DNA from: Luteitalea sp.
GTDB lineage: Bacteria > Acidobacteriota > Vicinamibacteria > Vicinamibacterales > CAVVIG01
DNA length: 40,242 bases
Direction of reading: 5' to 3'
Assembly (NCBI GenBank): GCA_009380045.1
Contig: WHSN01000015.1
Location: forward strand, 1-40,242
Part shown: positions 14,638 through 24,466 of the stretch, piece by piece
Numbering within the stretch: position 1 is the stretch's first letter
Layout: each line of letters begins with the position of its first letter
Program-made: the position numbers and the translations under genes
Notes under the pieces: generated by a model
The model's input: only the letters and a program-made list of their open reading frames with translations
Databases searched by the model: none
Told to the model about the DNA's origin: nothing

Positions 14638-17532
14638 ATGCCTGAGTGGAAAGAAACGGTCAACCTCCCGCGCACGGAATTTCCCATGAAGGCAAGCCTG
14701 CCGGCGAGCGAGCCGCAAACGCTTGCCCGGTGGGCCGCGATGAACCTGTACGGGAGGATTCGGGACGCCCGGAAGGGGGCACCGAAGTTCGTGCTGCACG
14801 ACGGCCCGCCGTATGCGAACGGCAACATTCACATGGGCACGGCGCTGAACAAAATCCTCAAGGATCTGGTGGTGAAATCCCGGTCGATGGCCGGGTTCGA
14901 TGCGCCGTACGTGGTCGGATACGACTGCCACGGGCTGCCGATCGAGCTGCAGGTCGACCGCGAGCTGGGCGCGAAGAAGCGGACCATGTCCACCGCCGAC
15001 TTCTGCCGCGCCTGCCGCGCCTACGCCGAGCGGTTCATCGGCAGCATGACCGACCAGTTCCAGCGTCTGGGCGTCCTCGGCACCTGGGACCAGCCATATC
15101 TGACGATGGACTTCCGGTATCAGGCGGCGATCGCGCGGGCGTTCGGCCGATTCGTGGAGCAGGCGCTGGTCTACAAGGGCAAGAAGCCGGTGCACTGGTG
15201 CATCCACTGCCGGACGGCCCTTGCTGAAGCGGAAGTCGAGTACGAGAATCACTCGTCCCCGTCAATCTACGTGGAGTTTCCGCTCGCACCCGAAAGCGCC
15301 GGCGAGCTCGGGTCGCGTGTGCCCGGCCTCGCGGCACGTGACGTCTCGGTGCTGATCTGGACGACCACGCCCTGGACGATTCCGTCGAACATGGCGATCG
15401 CGTTTCATCCGGAGTTCGACTACGCGGCCTACGACGTCGACGGCCGCGCCGTCATCGTCGCCGAAGCGCTCGCCGGTCAAGTGGCGGCCGCCGCGGGCCG
15501 GACGTTCGGCGAGCCGATCGCCCGCATGAAGGGCGAACAGCTCGAGCGCATCCGCTTCCGGCACCCGCTCTACACGCGCGATTCGATCGGAGTCCTTGGC
15601 GAATACGTCACGCTCGATGCCGGCACCGGCGCCGTGCACACGGCGCCCGGGCACGGAGCCGACGACTTTTCCACCGGCATGCGGTACGGCCTCGACGTCT
15701 ACGCGCCGATCGGGCCGGCCGGTCACTTTCTCGATACCGTCGAACTGTTCGGCGGCATGCGCGTGTTCGATGCGAACCCGCGAATCGAAGAGGCGCTGAA
15801 GGCGCGCGGCCGGCTGTGGCACCGCGAGACCATCTCGCACCAGTATCCGCACTGCTGGCGCTGCCACAACCCGGTGATCTTCCTGGCGACGTCGCAGTGG
15901 TTCATCACCCTGGACGCGGAGGGGCAATCGGTGATCGGCAACCGGCGTTCGGCGATCGACGAGCTGGGATCGGGGATCGGCGATCAGGACTCGGCGGCGA
16001 GGCGGACTCTGCGTGGGGCGGCGCTCGACGCCATCGATCGCGACGTGAAGTGGACACCGCCGTGGGGTCACGACCGGATGTACAACATGGTCGCGCACCG
16101 TCCCGACTGGTGTATCTCGCGTCAGCGCGCGTGGGGGGTGCCGATTCCCGCCGTGGACTGCACCGCCTGCGGCGAAGCGCTGGTCACCGCGGAGCTCGTC
16201 GAGCGGACCGCGGCCGTGTTCGAGCAGTACGGCGCCGACGCGTGGTACGAGCGGCCCACCGAGGAGTTCATCCCGCCGGGGCTGTCCTGCCCGGCGTGCG
16301 GCGGCACCTCGTTCGAGCGCGAAATGAACATCCTGGACGTGTGGTTCGACTCGGGCTCCAGTCACGAGGCGGTGCTTTCGGTGCGCCCGGACCTGACCTG
16401 GCCGGCTGACATGTATCTCGAAGGCAGCGATCAGCATCGCGGCTGGTTCCAGAGCTCCCTGCTGGTCGGGCTTGGCACTCGAGGCCGCCCGCCCTACCGG
16501 GAAGTGCTCACCCACGGTTTCATCGTCGCCGACGACGGTCGGAAGATGTCGAAGTCGCTCGGGAACTCGATCGCGCCGCAGGACATCATCAAGCAGAGCG
16601 GCGCCGACATCCTGAGATTGTGGGTCTCGATGAGCGACTACACGCAGGAGCTCAGGCTCGGCAAGGAGGTCCTGGCCCGCGCGGTTGAAGCGTATCGAAA
16701 GATCCGCAACACCATGCGGTATCTCATCGCCAACCTGTACGACTTCGATCCCAAGAGCGACCTGGTGCCGGTCGCCGAGCTCGAAGAGGTCGACCGCTAC
16801 ATCCTTTCACGCTACGCCGAGATGGGCGGCCGCATCCTTCGCGCCTATGACGCCTACGAGTACGGCACGATTTTCCAGGCGCTGAGCGGGTTCGCGACCG
16901 TCGACCTGAGCGCCTTCTACGCCGACGTCTCCAAGGATCGCCTCTATACCTTCGCCGCGCGTTCGCACGCGCGCCGATCGGGGCAGACCGCCATGTACCG
17001 CATGGCGGACGGTCTCACGCGGCTGCTGGCGCCAATCCTCTCGTTCACCGCAGACGAATTGTGGAGGTTTCTCCCGGGCCCACGCGAAGACTCGGTGCAC
17101 ATCGCGCTCTTCCCGTCGCGGCATGAGCTCGAGGCGCTTTGTGACCGCGGCCTGCTCGAGCGCTGGACCACGCTGACCGCCCTGCGGGAGCGGGTGCTGG
17201 CGGAGATTGAGCCGCTCCGAAAGGACAAACACATCGGCAGCTCGCTGCAGGCCAAGGTGGTGCTGTCGGTGACCGTCCCCGAGCTCGCGGCGCTGGAGCC
17301 TTACGCCGCCCAACTGCCGATGTTGTTCATCGTCTCGGAGGTGGAGCTGCGACCCGCCCCGGCCGATGTCGAGGCACACGGGGAGGTCGAGCCTCGCGTC
17401 AGGATCGAACGGGCGGGCGGCGTGAAGTGCGAGCGATGCTGGCGATACGTCCCGGCGGTCTCCACCGACCCGGCATGGGCCGGATTGTGCGAACGATGCC
17501 ACGACGCGCTGGCCGAACCGGTTCATGGCTGA
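14638..17532 (+). CDS. ileS: Isoleucine--tRNA ligase
   Basis: 964 aa, class I aminoacyl-tRNA synthetase. The HIGH-type motif is [11 protein letters not shown] near residue 64 and the KMSKS motif is [12 protein letters not shown] near residue 635. The editing domain lies between, with [10 protein letters not shown] and [12 protein letters not shown]. The C-terminal zinc knuckle CERCWRYV ... CERCH marks the bacterial type. Between WFITLD and VKWTPPWG there are about 43 residues where E. coli IleS has about 14; the extra segment (residues about 430-457) comes from GATCGG-rich, repeat-like DNA. The reading frame is intact. It leads the operon ileS-lspA-lgt-rluD and overlaps lspA by 8 bp. Confidence 0.97.
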   Translation: MPEWKETVNLPRTEFPMKASLPASEPQTLARWAAMNLYGRIRDARKGAPKFVLHDGPPYANGNIHMGTALNKILKDLVVKSRSMAGFDAPYVVGYDCHGLPIELQVDRELGAKKRTMSTADFCRACRAYAERFIGSMTDQFQRLGVLGTWDQPYLTMDFRYQAAIARAFGRFVEQALVYKGKKPVHWCIHCRTALAEAEVEYENHSSPSIYVEFPLAPESAGELGSRVPGLAARDVSVLIWTTTPWTIPSNMAIAFHPEFDYAAYDVDGRAVIVAEALAGQVAAAAGRTFGEPIARMKGEQLERIRFRHPLYTRDSIGVLGEYVTLDAGTGAVHTAPGHGADDFSTGMRYGLDVYAPIGPAGHFLDTVELFGGMRVFDANPRIEEALKARGRLWHRETISHQYPHCWRCHNPVIFLATSQWFITLDAEGQSVIGNRRSAIDELGSGIGDQDSAARRTLRGAALDAIDRDVKWTPPWGHDRMYNMVAHRPDWCISRQRAWGVPIPAVDCTACGEALVTAELVERTAAVFEQYGADAWYERPTEEFIPPGLSCPACGGTSFEREMNILDVWFDSGSSHEAVLSVRPDLTWPADMYLEGSDQHRGWFQSSLLVGLGTRGRPPYREVLTHGFIVADDGRKMSKSLGNSIAPQDIIKQSGADILRLWVSMSDYTQELRLGKEVLARAVEAYRKIRNTMRYLIANLYDFDPKSDLVPVAELEEVDRYILSRYAEMGGRILRAYDAYEYGTIFQALSGFATVDLSAFYADVSKDRLYTFAARSHARRSGQTAMYRMADGLTRLLAPILSFTADELWRFLPGPREDSVHIALFPSRHELEALCDRGLLERWTTLTALRERVLAEIEPLRKDKHIGSSLQAKVVLSVTVPELAALEPYAAQLPMLFIVSEVELRPAPADVEAHGEVEPRVRIERAGGVKCERCWRYVPAVSTDPAWAGLCERCHDALAEPVHG
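15925..16008 (+). repeat. Repeat-like in-frame insertion inside ileS
   Basis: About 84 bp rich in GATCGG and ATCGGCGATC units, inserted in frame in the catalytic region. It shares GCTGGGATCG with the stem-loop after thiD. The edges are approximate, being set by comparison with remembered E. coli IleS. Confidence 0.5.
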
Positions 17533-18043
17533 TCGATCGGCGGGCCTCGTCCACCGGTTGGGCCGATTGGAGATCTGGCTCCCGCTGGCCGTCGTCGTAC
17601 TCGATCAGCTGACGAAGCTGATCGTCCGGCGGCGCCTGCCGCTGCACGACAACGTCACGGTGATCCCCGGGTTCCTCGACTTCACGCACGTCCGGAACAC
17701 CGGCGCCGCATTCGGCGTCCTGAACTCGGTCGATTTCCCGTACAAGACCGCCCTGCTGGCGCTGATTTCGACCGCAGCGCTGATTGGCGTCGCGATCTAC
17801 AGCGCCGGGCTGGCCCGCCAGCAGCTCCTCGCGAGGTTCGGGCTGGCGCTCATCATCGGCGGCGCCGGCGGCAATCTGATCGACCGGCTGATCGACGGAT
17901 CGGTCGTCGATTTCGTCGACGCCTACTGGGGCGCTTACCATTTCTGGGCGTTCAACGTCGCCGATTCGGCGATCACGGTCGGCGTCACGCTGATGATCCT
18001 CGACATGATCGGGGCAGGAAAACATGCATCCAAGACTGTTTGA
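17525..18043 (+). CDS. lspA: Signal peptidase II (lipoprotein signal peptidase)
   Basis: 172 aa inner-membrane aspartic protease with four transmembrane helices. It removes the signal peptide from diacylglyceryl-modified prolipoproteins. Family motifs are [43 protein letters not shown] and [13 protein letters not shown]; the two catalytic aspartates lie in the last two. It overlaps ileS by 8 bp and lgt by 20 bp. The pairing with lgt, which performs the preceding step, is functionally sensible. Confidence 0.95.
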   Translation: MADRSAGLVHRLGRLEIWLPLAVVVLDQLTKLIVRRRLPLHDNVTVIPGFLDFTHVRNTGAAFGVLNSVDFPYKTALLALISTAALIGVAIYSAGLARQQLLARFGLALIIGGAGGNLIDRLIDGSVVDFVDAYWGAYHFWAFNVADSAITVGVTLMILDMIGAGKHASKTV

Positions 18044-18845
18044 GCTGCCATGGGAGCTGCCGTATCTGGGCCAGATTACGGTCTACACCTACGGCGTGCT
18101 GCTGGCGAGTGCCTACCTCCTCGGCCTGAAGCTCGCGATGGTCCGCGCCAAGGCGCGCGGCCTCGACCAGACCCGGGTGCTCGATCTGGGCATCTACATC
18201 ATCATCAGCGCGCTGGTCGGCGCCAAGCTGCTCCTTTTCTTCACCGACTTCCGGACATTCACGAGCAATCCGCGGGAACTGCTCACCCTGGTCCGCGCCG
18301 GTGGCGTCTTCTACGGCGGCTTGATCCTGGCGGTGATCGTCGCGCTGTGGTACATCCGGCGCATCGGCCTGCCGCTCTGGACCACCTGCGATGTCTTCGC
18401 TCCGGGCATCGCCCTGGGGCACGTCGTCGGCCGCATCGGCTGCTTCTTCGCCGGATGCTGCTACGGCAAGCCGACCACGGTGTCGTGGGCGATCACCTTC
18501 ACCGACCCGTACGCCGCCACCAACGTCGGCACCCCGCTCAATGTCCCGCTGCACCCGACGCAGTTGTACGAGGCCGGGGCCGAGGCAGTGATTCTGGTGT
18601 TGCTGCTCGGGACCGAATCGCGCGGCACTCGCTTCCCTGGCCGCACCTTCTGGCTCTACATGCTGCTCTATGCAGTCTCCCGCTACGCGATCGAGATCTT
18701 CAGGGGCGACCCGCGAGGCAGCGTGCTCATGTTCTCCACCTCCCAGTTCATCTCGCTGATCCTGGCGCCGCTCGCGGTGATCAGGCTGGTGTATCTCAGA
18801 AGGCGCGGAGCCCCCGCCCCGAAGGTCGCGCGCAAGGCGGCCTGA
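18024..18845 (+). CDS. lgt: Prolipoprotein diacylglyceryl transferase
   Basis: 273 aa polytopic inner-membrane enzyme. It transfers diacylglycerol from phosphatidylglycerol to the lipobox cysteine of prolipoproteins. The signature GHVVGRIGCFFAGCCYG is present, as are ITVYTYGVLLASAYLLG at the N-terminus and HPTQLYEAG later. The ATG lies inside the end of lspA. The lipoprotein encoded at 28.4 kb is a plausible substrate. Confidence 0.95.
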   Translation: MHPRLFELPWELPYLGQITVYTYGVLLASAYLLGLKLAMVRAKARGLDQTRVLDLGIYIIISALVGAKLLLFFTDFRTFTSNPRELLTLVRAGGVFYGGLILAVIVALWYIRRIGLPLWTTCDVFAPGIALGHVVGRIGCFFAGCCYGKPTTVSWAITFTDPYAATNVGTPLNVPLHPTQLYEAGAEAVILVLLLGTESRGTRFPGRTFWLYMLLYAVSRYAIEIFRGDPRGSVLMFSTSQFISLILAPLAVIRLVYLRRRGAPAPKVARKAA

Positions 18846-18852
18846 GAACGAG

Positions 18853-19800
18853 GTGGCGCGCCTCACGTTGACCGTTCCCGAGGACCACGATGGCGCTCGC
18901 CTCGACCGCTTCCTCGCGTCGGTCCTGGCGGAATCCCGGTCGCAGCTTCAGCGCCTGATCAAGGAAGAGCGGGTCCTGGTGGATGGGCGGGCCGCGAAAG
19001 CAAACCAGCCGGTGAAGCCCGGGCAGGTGGTTGTCCTGAACGTGCCGCAGCCGATCGACGCGGCGCCGCAACCGGAGCCGCTCGACGTTCCGATCCTCTA
19101 CCAGGACGCCGATCTCATCGTCGTCGACAAGCCGGCCGGGATGGTGGTGCATCCCGCGGCGGGGCATGAAGGAGGGACGCTGGTGAATGCGCTGCTGCAC
19201 CATGTTGACGATCTGAGCGGGATCGGCGGTGAAAAACGGCCTGGCATCGTCCACCGCCTCGATCGCGGGACCTCGGGGTTGATGGTGGTGGCCAAGCACG
19301 ACGCCGCACACGAGGAGCTCTCACGCCAGTTTCACGATCGCGAGGTGGAAAAGGAGTATCTCGCCCTGGTGTGGGGCGTCGTGCAGGCCGGGCGCAGGAT
19401 CGACGCGCCCATCGGCCGCGATCCGGTTGACCGCAAGAAGATGTCGGCGAAGTCCCGACGGAGCCGCGACGCCGTCACGCGCATTGTCCGGGCCGAGCAT
19501 CTGAACCCTGCTGTGACGCTCGCCCAGATTGCGATTCATACCGGGCGGACCCATCAGATTCGGGTTCATCTGAGCGCGATCGGTCATCCGATCGTGGGCG
19601 ATGCGCTCTATGGAGGCGTGCACCGGCGCGTGCCCGGCGACACTCGGGCGGTGACACGCCTGCAGCGGCCGTTCCTGCACGCGGCACATCTCGTGTTCCT
19701 GCATCCGACCGACCGCCGCCGTATGGACTTCACCAGTGCCCTCCCGCCGGACCTGCAGAGCGTGCTGGACGACCTGCGCGAGAAAAACGCGAAACCCTGA
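18853..19800 (+). CDS. rluD: RluA-family rRNA pseudouridine synthase (RluD-like)
   Basis: 315 aa. An N-terminal S4 RNA-binding domain (LDRFLASVLAESRSQLQRLI) precedes the catalytic domain with GIVHRLDRGTSGLMVVAK, where the aspartate in HRLDRGTSG is the nucleophile. GRTHQIRVHL is the second family motif. RluD modifies helix 69 of 23S rRNA, and the S4-containing architecture next to lspA is common for RluD orthologues. The start is GTG with a short AACGAGG stretch before it. Confidence 0.9.
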   Translation: MARLTLTVPEDHDGARLDRFLASVLAESRSQLQRLIKEERVLVDGRAAKANQPVKPGQVVVLNVPQPIDAAPQPEPLDVPILYQDADLIVVDKPAGMVVHPAAGHEGGTLVNALLHHVDDLSGIGGEKRPGIVHRLDRGTSGLMVVAKHDAAHEELSRQFHDREVEKEYLALVWGVVQAGRRIDAPIGRDPVDRKKMSAKSRRSRDAVTRIVRAEHLNPAVTLAQIAIHTGRTHQIRVHLSAIGHPIVGDALYGGVHRRVPGDTRAVTRLQRPFLHAAHLVFLHPTDRRRMDFTSALPPDLQSVLDDLREKNAKP

Positions 19801-19852
19801 GCGCCGGACCCTTCGGGGCCGCCGCTCAAGCCGGGCCATGCCCGCTGGAGCC

Positions 19853-20359
19853 ATGATGGAGACTGTCTACAGAGGGCGTGTGTTCTCGGTCGAAGTCGGC
19901 CGGAGGCGCTTTCCGAACGGCCGCGACCACGAGGTGGCGATCGTCCGCCACCCGCCGTCCGTCGTGCTGATCCCGATTGAGGACGATGGGCGCGTGATGC
20001 TGATCAGGCAATACCGGGTGAGCGTCGATCGCGAGCTGTGGGAGCTGCCGGCGGGCAGCCTCGATCCCGGTGAGAGCGCTGAGGCGGCCGCCGCGCGGGA
20101 ATGCGAAGAGGAGATCGGCCTCGCGCCCGGGAAGATCGAGCGGCTGCGGGCGCTGTTCCCGGCCCCTGGATTCTGCGACGAAGAATTGATCTTCTTCCGC
20201 CTGTCCGATCTCCGCGCCCCCGACGCCGGCTCGAGCGCGCGGCCCGACGAGGACGAAGACATCCGGCCGCAGCCGTTCGCGGTGGCCGAGGCGAAAGCGA
20301 TGGTCGCACGGGGCGACATCGTCGATCTCAAGACGGCCTACGCGCTCACGCTGCTCTAG
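19853..20359 (+). CDS. nudF: Nudix hydrolase, ADP-ribose pyrophosphatase type
   Basis: 168 aa. The Nudix box matches the consensus Gx5Ex7REUxEExGU, starting at [16 protein letters not shown]. Flanking features [17 protein letters not shown] and the A-P-G-F-C-D-E segment resemble ADP-ribose pyrophosphatases, which hydrolyse ADP-ribose to AMP and ribose 5-phosphate. Start choice is uncertain: ATGs at 19838, 19853 and 19856 are in frame, and GGAG at 19847-19850 favours the later ones. The ORF-track start at 19736 lies inside rluD. The stop codon overlaps the lon stop on the other strand. Confidence 0.85.
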   Translation: MMETVYRGRVFSVEVGRRRFPNGRDHEVAIVRHPPSVVLIPIEDDGRVMLIRQYRVSVDRELWELPAGSLDPGESAEAAAARECEEEIGLAPGKIERLRALFPAPGFCDEELIFFRLSDLRAPDAGSSARPDEDEDIRPQPFAVAEAKAMVARGDIVDLKTAYALTLL

Positions 20360-22805
20360 GTCGGCGGAGGCACCTGGCTGACCGACCGTGACGCCCGCTT
20401 CGTGATGCGAACGACATCGGAAGACACCGGCTCGAGGGCCAGCGCCAGCACCTCGTCAATCGTCGAGACGAGGTGCACGACCAGATCCTTCCCGAGCTCC
20501 GGCGTGAGATCCTCGTTGATGTTCTTCGCGTTCTGCCTCGGCAAGATGATCTCCTGGATGCCAACGCGACGGGCGGCCAGCACCTTCTCCTTGATACCGC
20601 CAACCGGCAGCACGCGGCCCGACAGGGTAATCTCGCCGGTCATCGCCACGTCCCCTCGGACCGGGCGTCCGGTCAGTTGCGATGCCATCGCCGCGGCCAT
20701 CGTCACGCCCGCCGAAGGGCCGTCCTTGGGAATCGCCCCGGACGGCACGTGCACGTGCATCTCGGCGCTCTTGAAGAAGTCGGGGTCGATGCCGTACTCG
20801 CGCGCGTGGGTGCGCAGCCACGCAGCGCGGCGCGGGCCGATTCCTTCATCACGTCGCCGAGCTGTCCGGTGAGCGTGAGCGAGCCGGTGCCAGCCATGCG
20901 TGACGCTTCGACGAAGAGCACCTCGCCGCCGACGGGCGTCCACGCCATGCCGATCGCGACGCCCGGCTCCTTGGTGCGCTCCTCCATCTCCTCATCGAGG
21001 AACCTGGGCGCGCCGAGCATCTGGCCGACGACCTCCGGCGTCACCTCGACGTGCGCCTCGTCACCCTCCGCCCGACGCCGCGCCGCCTTGCGGCACAACG
21101 CGCCAATCTCGCGCTCGAGGTTCCGGACACCGGCTTCCCGCGTGTATCCCCGGATCACCGCGCGCAACGCATCGGGCGTGAACCGGATGTACTCCGCCGT
21201 CAGCCCGTGGTTCTTCACCTGTTTGTCGACCAGGTGATCGGTGGCGATCTTCAGCTTCTCCTCTTCGGTGTAGCCGGCGATCTCGAGCACCTCCATCCGA
21301 TCCCGAAGCGGAGCCGGGATCGGATCGAGCACATTGGCGGTGGTCACGAACAGCACTTCCGACAGGTCGAACGGCACATCGAGGTAGTGGTCGCGGAACG
21401 TGTAGTTCTGCTCCGGATCGAGCACTTCGAGCAGGGCCGACGACGGATCGCCGCGGAAGTCGGAGCCGAGCTTGTCGATCTCGTCGAGGATGAAGACCGG
21501 GTTCTTGGACTCGGCGCGCCGCAGGCCCTGGATGATCTGTCCGGGCAGGGCCCCGATGTACGTGCGGCGGTGGCCACGGATCTCGGCCTCGTCGCGCATG
21601 CCGCCGAGCGACACGCGAACGAACTTCCGGCCAAGTGACTCGGCTATCGAGCGCGCCAGCGACGTCTTCCCGACGCCCGGAGGCCCGACGAAGCACAAGA
21701 TCGGCCCCTTCACGTCGGGGTTCAGCTTCCTGACCGCGAGGTACTCGAGGATCCGGTCCTTGGCTTTCTCCAGCCCGGAGTGGTCGTTGTTCAGGACCTC
21801 GAGCGTGTGAGGCAGATCGATCACTTCATCGGTCCGCTTCGCCCACGGCAGCGCGACCAGCCAGTCGAGATAGGTGCGGGAGACCGTGTACTCCGCGGCC
21901 GAGGCTGGCATTCTCGACAGGCGATCGAGCTCCCGGAGCGCTTCCTTCTTCACCGGCTCGGGCATCCCGGCGGCCTCGACCTTCTCCGCCAGCTCCTCGA
22001 TCTCCTTCGTCTGATCGTCGCCCTCGCCGAGCTCCTTCTGAATCGCCTTCATCTGCTCCCGCAGGAAATACTCGCGCTGATTCTTTCCGACCTCGGACTG
22101 CACCTGTGACTGGATCTTCGATCCGAGCTCGAGCACCTCGAGCTCCTTGATCAGGATGCGGTTGAGGCTGTCCATGCGGCCGCGGATGTCGAGCGTCTCG
22201 AGCACCTCCTGCTTCACCGGCGTGCTGATCGTCGTCAGGCTCGAGGCGATGAAGTCGGCCAGGCGCCCCGGCTCGGTGATGTTCATCGCCAGCGTCTGCA
22301 GGTCGTCGGACAGAAGCGGCGACAGCGAGACGACCTGCTGGAAATTCGTCTTGATGTTGCGGGCAAGCGCGTCGATCTCGAGCCGATCGGCGTCATTGGT
22401 CCCTTCGTTCGCGGCGTGGACTCTCGCGCGCAGGTACGGCTGGCCGCTGACGATTTCGTCGAGCGCCAGCCTCGCCAGGCCCTGGACGATGAGACGCAGG
22501 CTGCCATCGGGCAGCTTGAACATCTTGTGAATATGAGTGGCGGTCCCGACGGTATACAGGTCCTGCTGCCCGGGCTCCTCGACTGCGGCGTCATGCTGGG
22601 TGAAGACCGCGATCAGCTTGCCGCTGGCAATCGCATCGTCGATGAGGCGTACCGAGCTTTCGCGCGCCACGGCGAGCGGCATGAAAGAATTCGGAAACAG
22701 CACGGTGTCGCGAAGCGGCAGGATCGGCAGCTCGGAAGGAATCGCAAGCGGCCGATCGCCGACCGCGACTTCCTCGGCCTTGATGTCCTCGATCTGATCG
22801 CTCAT
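20356..22805 (-). CDS. lon: ATP-dependent protease La, disrupted by a frameshift
   Basis: Lon in two frames. The first 700-codon frame (22805 to 20703) holds the N-terminal substrate domain ([15 protein letters not shown]), the AAA+ Walker [10 protein letters not shown] near residue 372 and Walker [11 protein letters not shown]. Near 20821-20825 the frame shifts: after [12 protein letters not shown] the true continuation [10 protein letters not shown] is in the next frame and runs to the TAG at 20356. That second part carries the protease Ser-Lys dyad (PKDGPSAGV and [10 protein letters not shown]). One added base would restore an 816-aa protein of normal size. It may be a sequencing error or a real loss of protease activity. 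GGAGGT precedes the ATG. Confidence 0.9.
20821..20825 (-). other. Apparent one-base deletion in lon
   Basis: On the minus strand the sequence reads GCCGCGCTGCGTGGCTGCGC. Lon homology requires one more base between GCGCTG and CGTGG, giving Ala-Leu-Xaa-Trp-Leu-Arg. Homology continues at high quality on both sides, which favours a recent deletion or a sequence error. Confidence 0.8.
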
Positions 22806-22860
22806 GTGCGACCTCCAGACACGACTGAAGTTGTTCGGGAAAACGCCGGTGGGAGGGCGT

Positions 22861-22887
22861 GCGGGCTCCGCCACCGGCGGAGCCCGC
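22861..22887 (-). terminator. Strong hairpin between dksA-like gene and lon
   Basis: GCGGGCTCCGCC (22861-22872) and GGCGGAGCCCGC (22876-22887) form a perfect 12-bp stem with a three-base loop. On the minus strand the T5 run precedes the stem rather than following it, so it is not a textbook intrinsic terminator. It lies 24 bp after the dksA-like stop and may separate that gene from lon. Confidence 0.5.
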
Positions 22888-22910
22888 AAAAAGGGTGCGG
22901 GACGCCGAGC

Positions 22911-23369
22911 TTAGACGTCGAGGAAGAGCGACGAGGCGCCACGGCGCGCCACGTTCTGACGCTCGCGCTGCTCGGCCATTTCGCGGGCTTCCTCGCAGTC
23001 TTTGCAGCGGACCGCGAAGGGGAGCGCACGCAGCCGCTTCCCGGCAATCTCCTCCCCGCAGTCGAAGCAGTTGCCGTAATCGCCTTGCTCGAGCCGGGTC
23101 AGCGCATCGTTGATTTTGTTCAACGTCTCGGACTTCATCTGGATGAGCGCGAGCTCGAGGTCCCCCTGGATGTCGGCCTCGGAGCTCTCGACCGCGTCCA
23201 GGACCTCGTTGGACTTGACGCCCCAGGTCCCTTCGGCACGGACGTCGCGCATTTTTCCCTGCACTTCGGCCTGGATTTCGCGACGACGATCTTCGAGCAT
23301 GAGCTTCAGATCGCTGTAACGGGACTGCGTTTGGTTTTCAGTCCCTACCTTCTTCGCCGTATTCTTCAT
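22911..23369 (-). CDS. DksA/TraR-family C4 zinc-finger protein
   Basis: 152 aa. A long charged helical N-terminus is followed by the zinc finger CFDCGEEIAGKRL ... CKDC near residues 105-128, with the preceding LEQGDYGNC typical of the DksA/TraR family. DksA proteins enter the RNA polymerase secondary channel and act with ppGpp; a rel gene lies 3 kb away. The acidic DxxDA tip of true DksA is not clearly present (the helical tip reads VESSEADIQ), so a DksA-like rather than DksA role is safest. ATG at 23369 follows AGGAG by 8 nt, which rejects the earlier ORF-track start. Confidence 0.85.
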   Translation of the reverse strand: MKNTAKKVGTENQTQSRYSDLKLMLEDRRREIQAEVQGKMRDVRAEGTWGVKSNEVLDAVESSEADIQGDLELALIQMKSETLNKINDALTRLEQGDYGNCFDCGEEIAGKRLRALPFAVRCKDCEEAREMAEQRERQNVARRGASSLFLDV

Positions 23370-23802
23370 GACGCCGCTCCTTCCACTCCTCCCGAAGGGC
23401 CGGGAGACCGCCTGTAAGATTGCTGCTGCCCGTTTATGACGCCCAAGATTCCTGTGTCTTAGCAAATATATTGCCAGCGTTTGCCAGCCTGAGGTTCTAT
23501 CGTCGAAATCCTCGTTCGTCGCCGCTCGATCGCCAAGTAACTAGTATCGGTCAATTGCGGCCCCACCATTTACGCGCTGAGGACCGGCTGAGTCTAGCGA
23601 ACTAAGCGCCGCTATTGCAACAGTTACGACCAGTCGATCGACCGACATGGATCGGTTGATTCCCACGTAACGCTGATTTAGACGCCAATAGAGGCTCCTG
23701 GGTTCTCGGGTATGCGGGGCGTTTGACCGTCCTGTTTCGGAGACGGTCGGTGTCCAGAGAATGACTTGGCTGGCGTTCAATCGTTTCCGGCTGGCGCGGG
23801 CT
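23370..23802. other. Gene-free stretch with lower GC
   Basis: 433 bp upstream of the dksA-like gene and downstream of the 23.8 kb hypothetical. The GC content is visibly lower than the neighbours. A minus-strand TATATT at 23470-23465 could be the -10 of the dksA-like gene, and GACCGTC/GACGGTC (23725-23748) makes a weak stem. The 112-aa ORF at 23541-23879 has no family features and overlaps a better gene. No tRNA, tmRNA or 6S pattern was recognised. Confidence 0.5.
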
Positions 23803-24381
23803 CTATTGGATTTTTGTGTCACGCAATGACATGTTCGGCACAATACCCCGCTCGACGAGGAGACGGCCGCTGCGCGCACTGCCCGTCTTCAGCCACCGTT
23901 CGTGCAGACGCAGCAGATCGGTGTTCGACGAGCACGAAGAGCGCTCGCTGACCTCCGACAGAACGTCGACGAATCCGACGAAATTCTCGGCGAGCTCGGC
24001 AAACACGGGTGAGAGGGCGTCGGTCTCGCGGCGGCTCAGCATGCCATAGGCCACTCCACCGATGCTCACGTAGTAGTCCACATCCACCAGTTTGCGGCGA
24101 AAGGAGTCGGAGAAAAAGCCGCAGACAAACAGCGAGCCGTCGCCGATCTGCTTCAGGCTGGTCCGCTGCTGGACGCCGCCGCTGGCGAGCGCGCGGGCGA
24201 GCTGCACGGCGAGCGGCTCGTCGGTTTCCCGGGCGGGGCGCTGGAGAAAGCCGGCGAGCAACTGCACGACGTAGAAGCTCGTGAGCTCGTGCGCGGCAAT
24301 ACGCTGGTGGGCCAGCGCTTCGTCGACGAGCCCCTTGAAGTATTCAACCGCGGACTCGCGTTGCACTCTCACATCGCTCAT
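23803..24381 (-). CDS. Protein of unknown function
   Basis: 192 aa, not recognised. The start MSDVRVQRESAVEYFKGLVDEAL suggests an amphipathic helix; helical stretches continue to residue 90 and then a beta-rich middle (GDGSLFVCGFFSDSF, VDYYVSIGGVAYGML) follows. It ends with another helix pair. There is no signal peptide, membrane helix or metal motif. ATG at 24381 is chosen over the ORF-track start at 24555 because the earlier frame would cover the divergent gene and its promoter. It is divergent from the zinc-finger gene at 24467, across 85 bp. Confidence 0.75.
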   Translation of the reverse strand: MSDVRVQRESAVEYFKGLVDEALAHQRIAAHELTSFYVVQLLAGFLQRPARETDEPLAVQLARALASGGVQQRTSLKQIGDGSLFVCGFFSDSFRRKLVDVDYYVSIGGVAYGMLSRRETDALSPVFAELAENFVGFVDVLSEVSERSSCSSNTDLLRLHERWLKTGSARSGRLLVERGIVPNMSLRDTKIQ

Positions 24382-24447
24382 ACATCGGCCTCGGACGAAG
24401 GCGCCGTTGCAAGGCGCGTTCCGATGAGTTGGGGAGGCTCGGGCGGA

Positions 24448-24457
24448 ATCATACAAT
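24448..24457. promoter_or_regulatory. Shared divergent -10 core between two unknown genes
   Basis: ATCATACAAT contains TACAAT (24452-24457, plus), 9 nt before the ATG at 24467. On the minus strand it gives TATGAT (24453-24448), about 66 nt before the ATG at 24381. This is the fourth such arrangement in the window. Confidence 0.5.
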
Positions 24458-24466
24458 AGAGCACTG

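Noticed and set aside
13283-14689. 468-aa plus-strand ORF opposite the M16 gene
   Set aside because: Shadow; it also overlaps the ileS start in another frame.
23541-23879. 112-aa ORF as a small gene
   Set aside because: No start signal or family features, and it overlaps the end of the better-supported gene at 23803.
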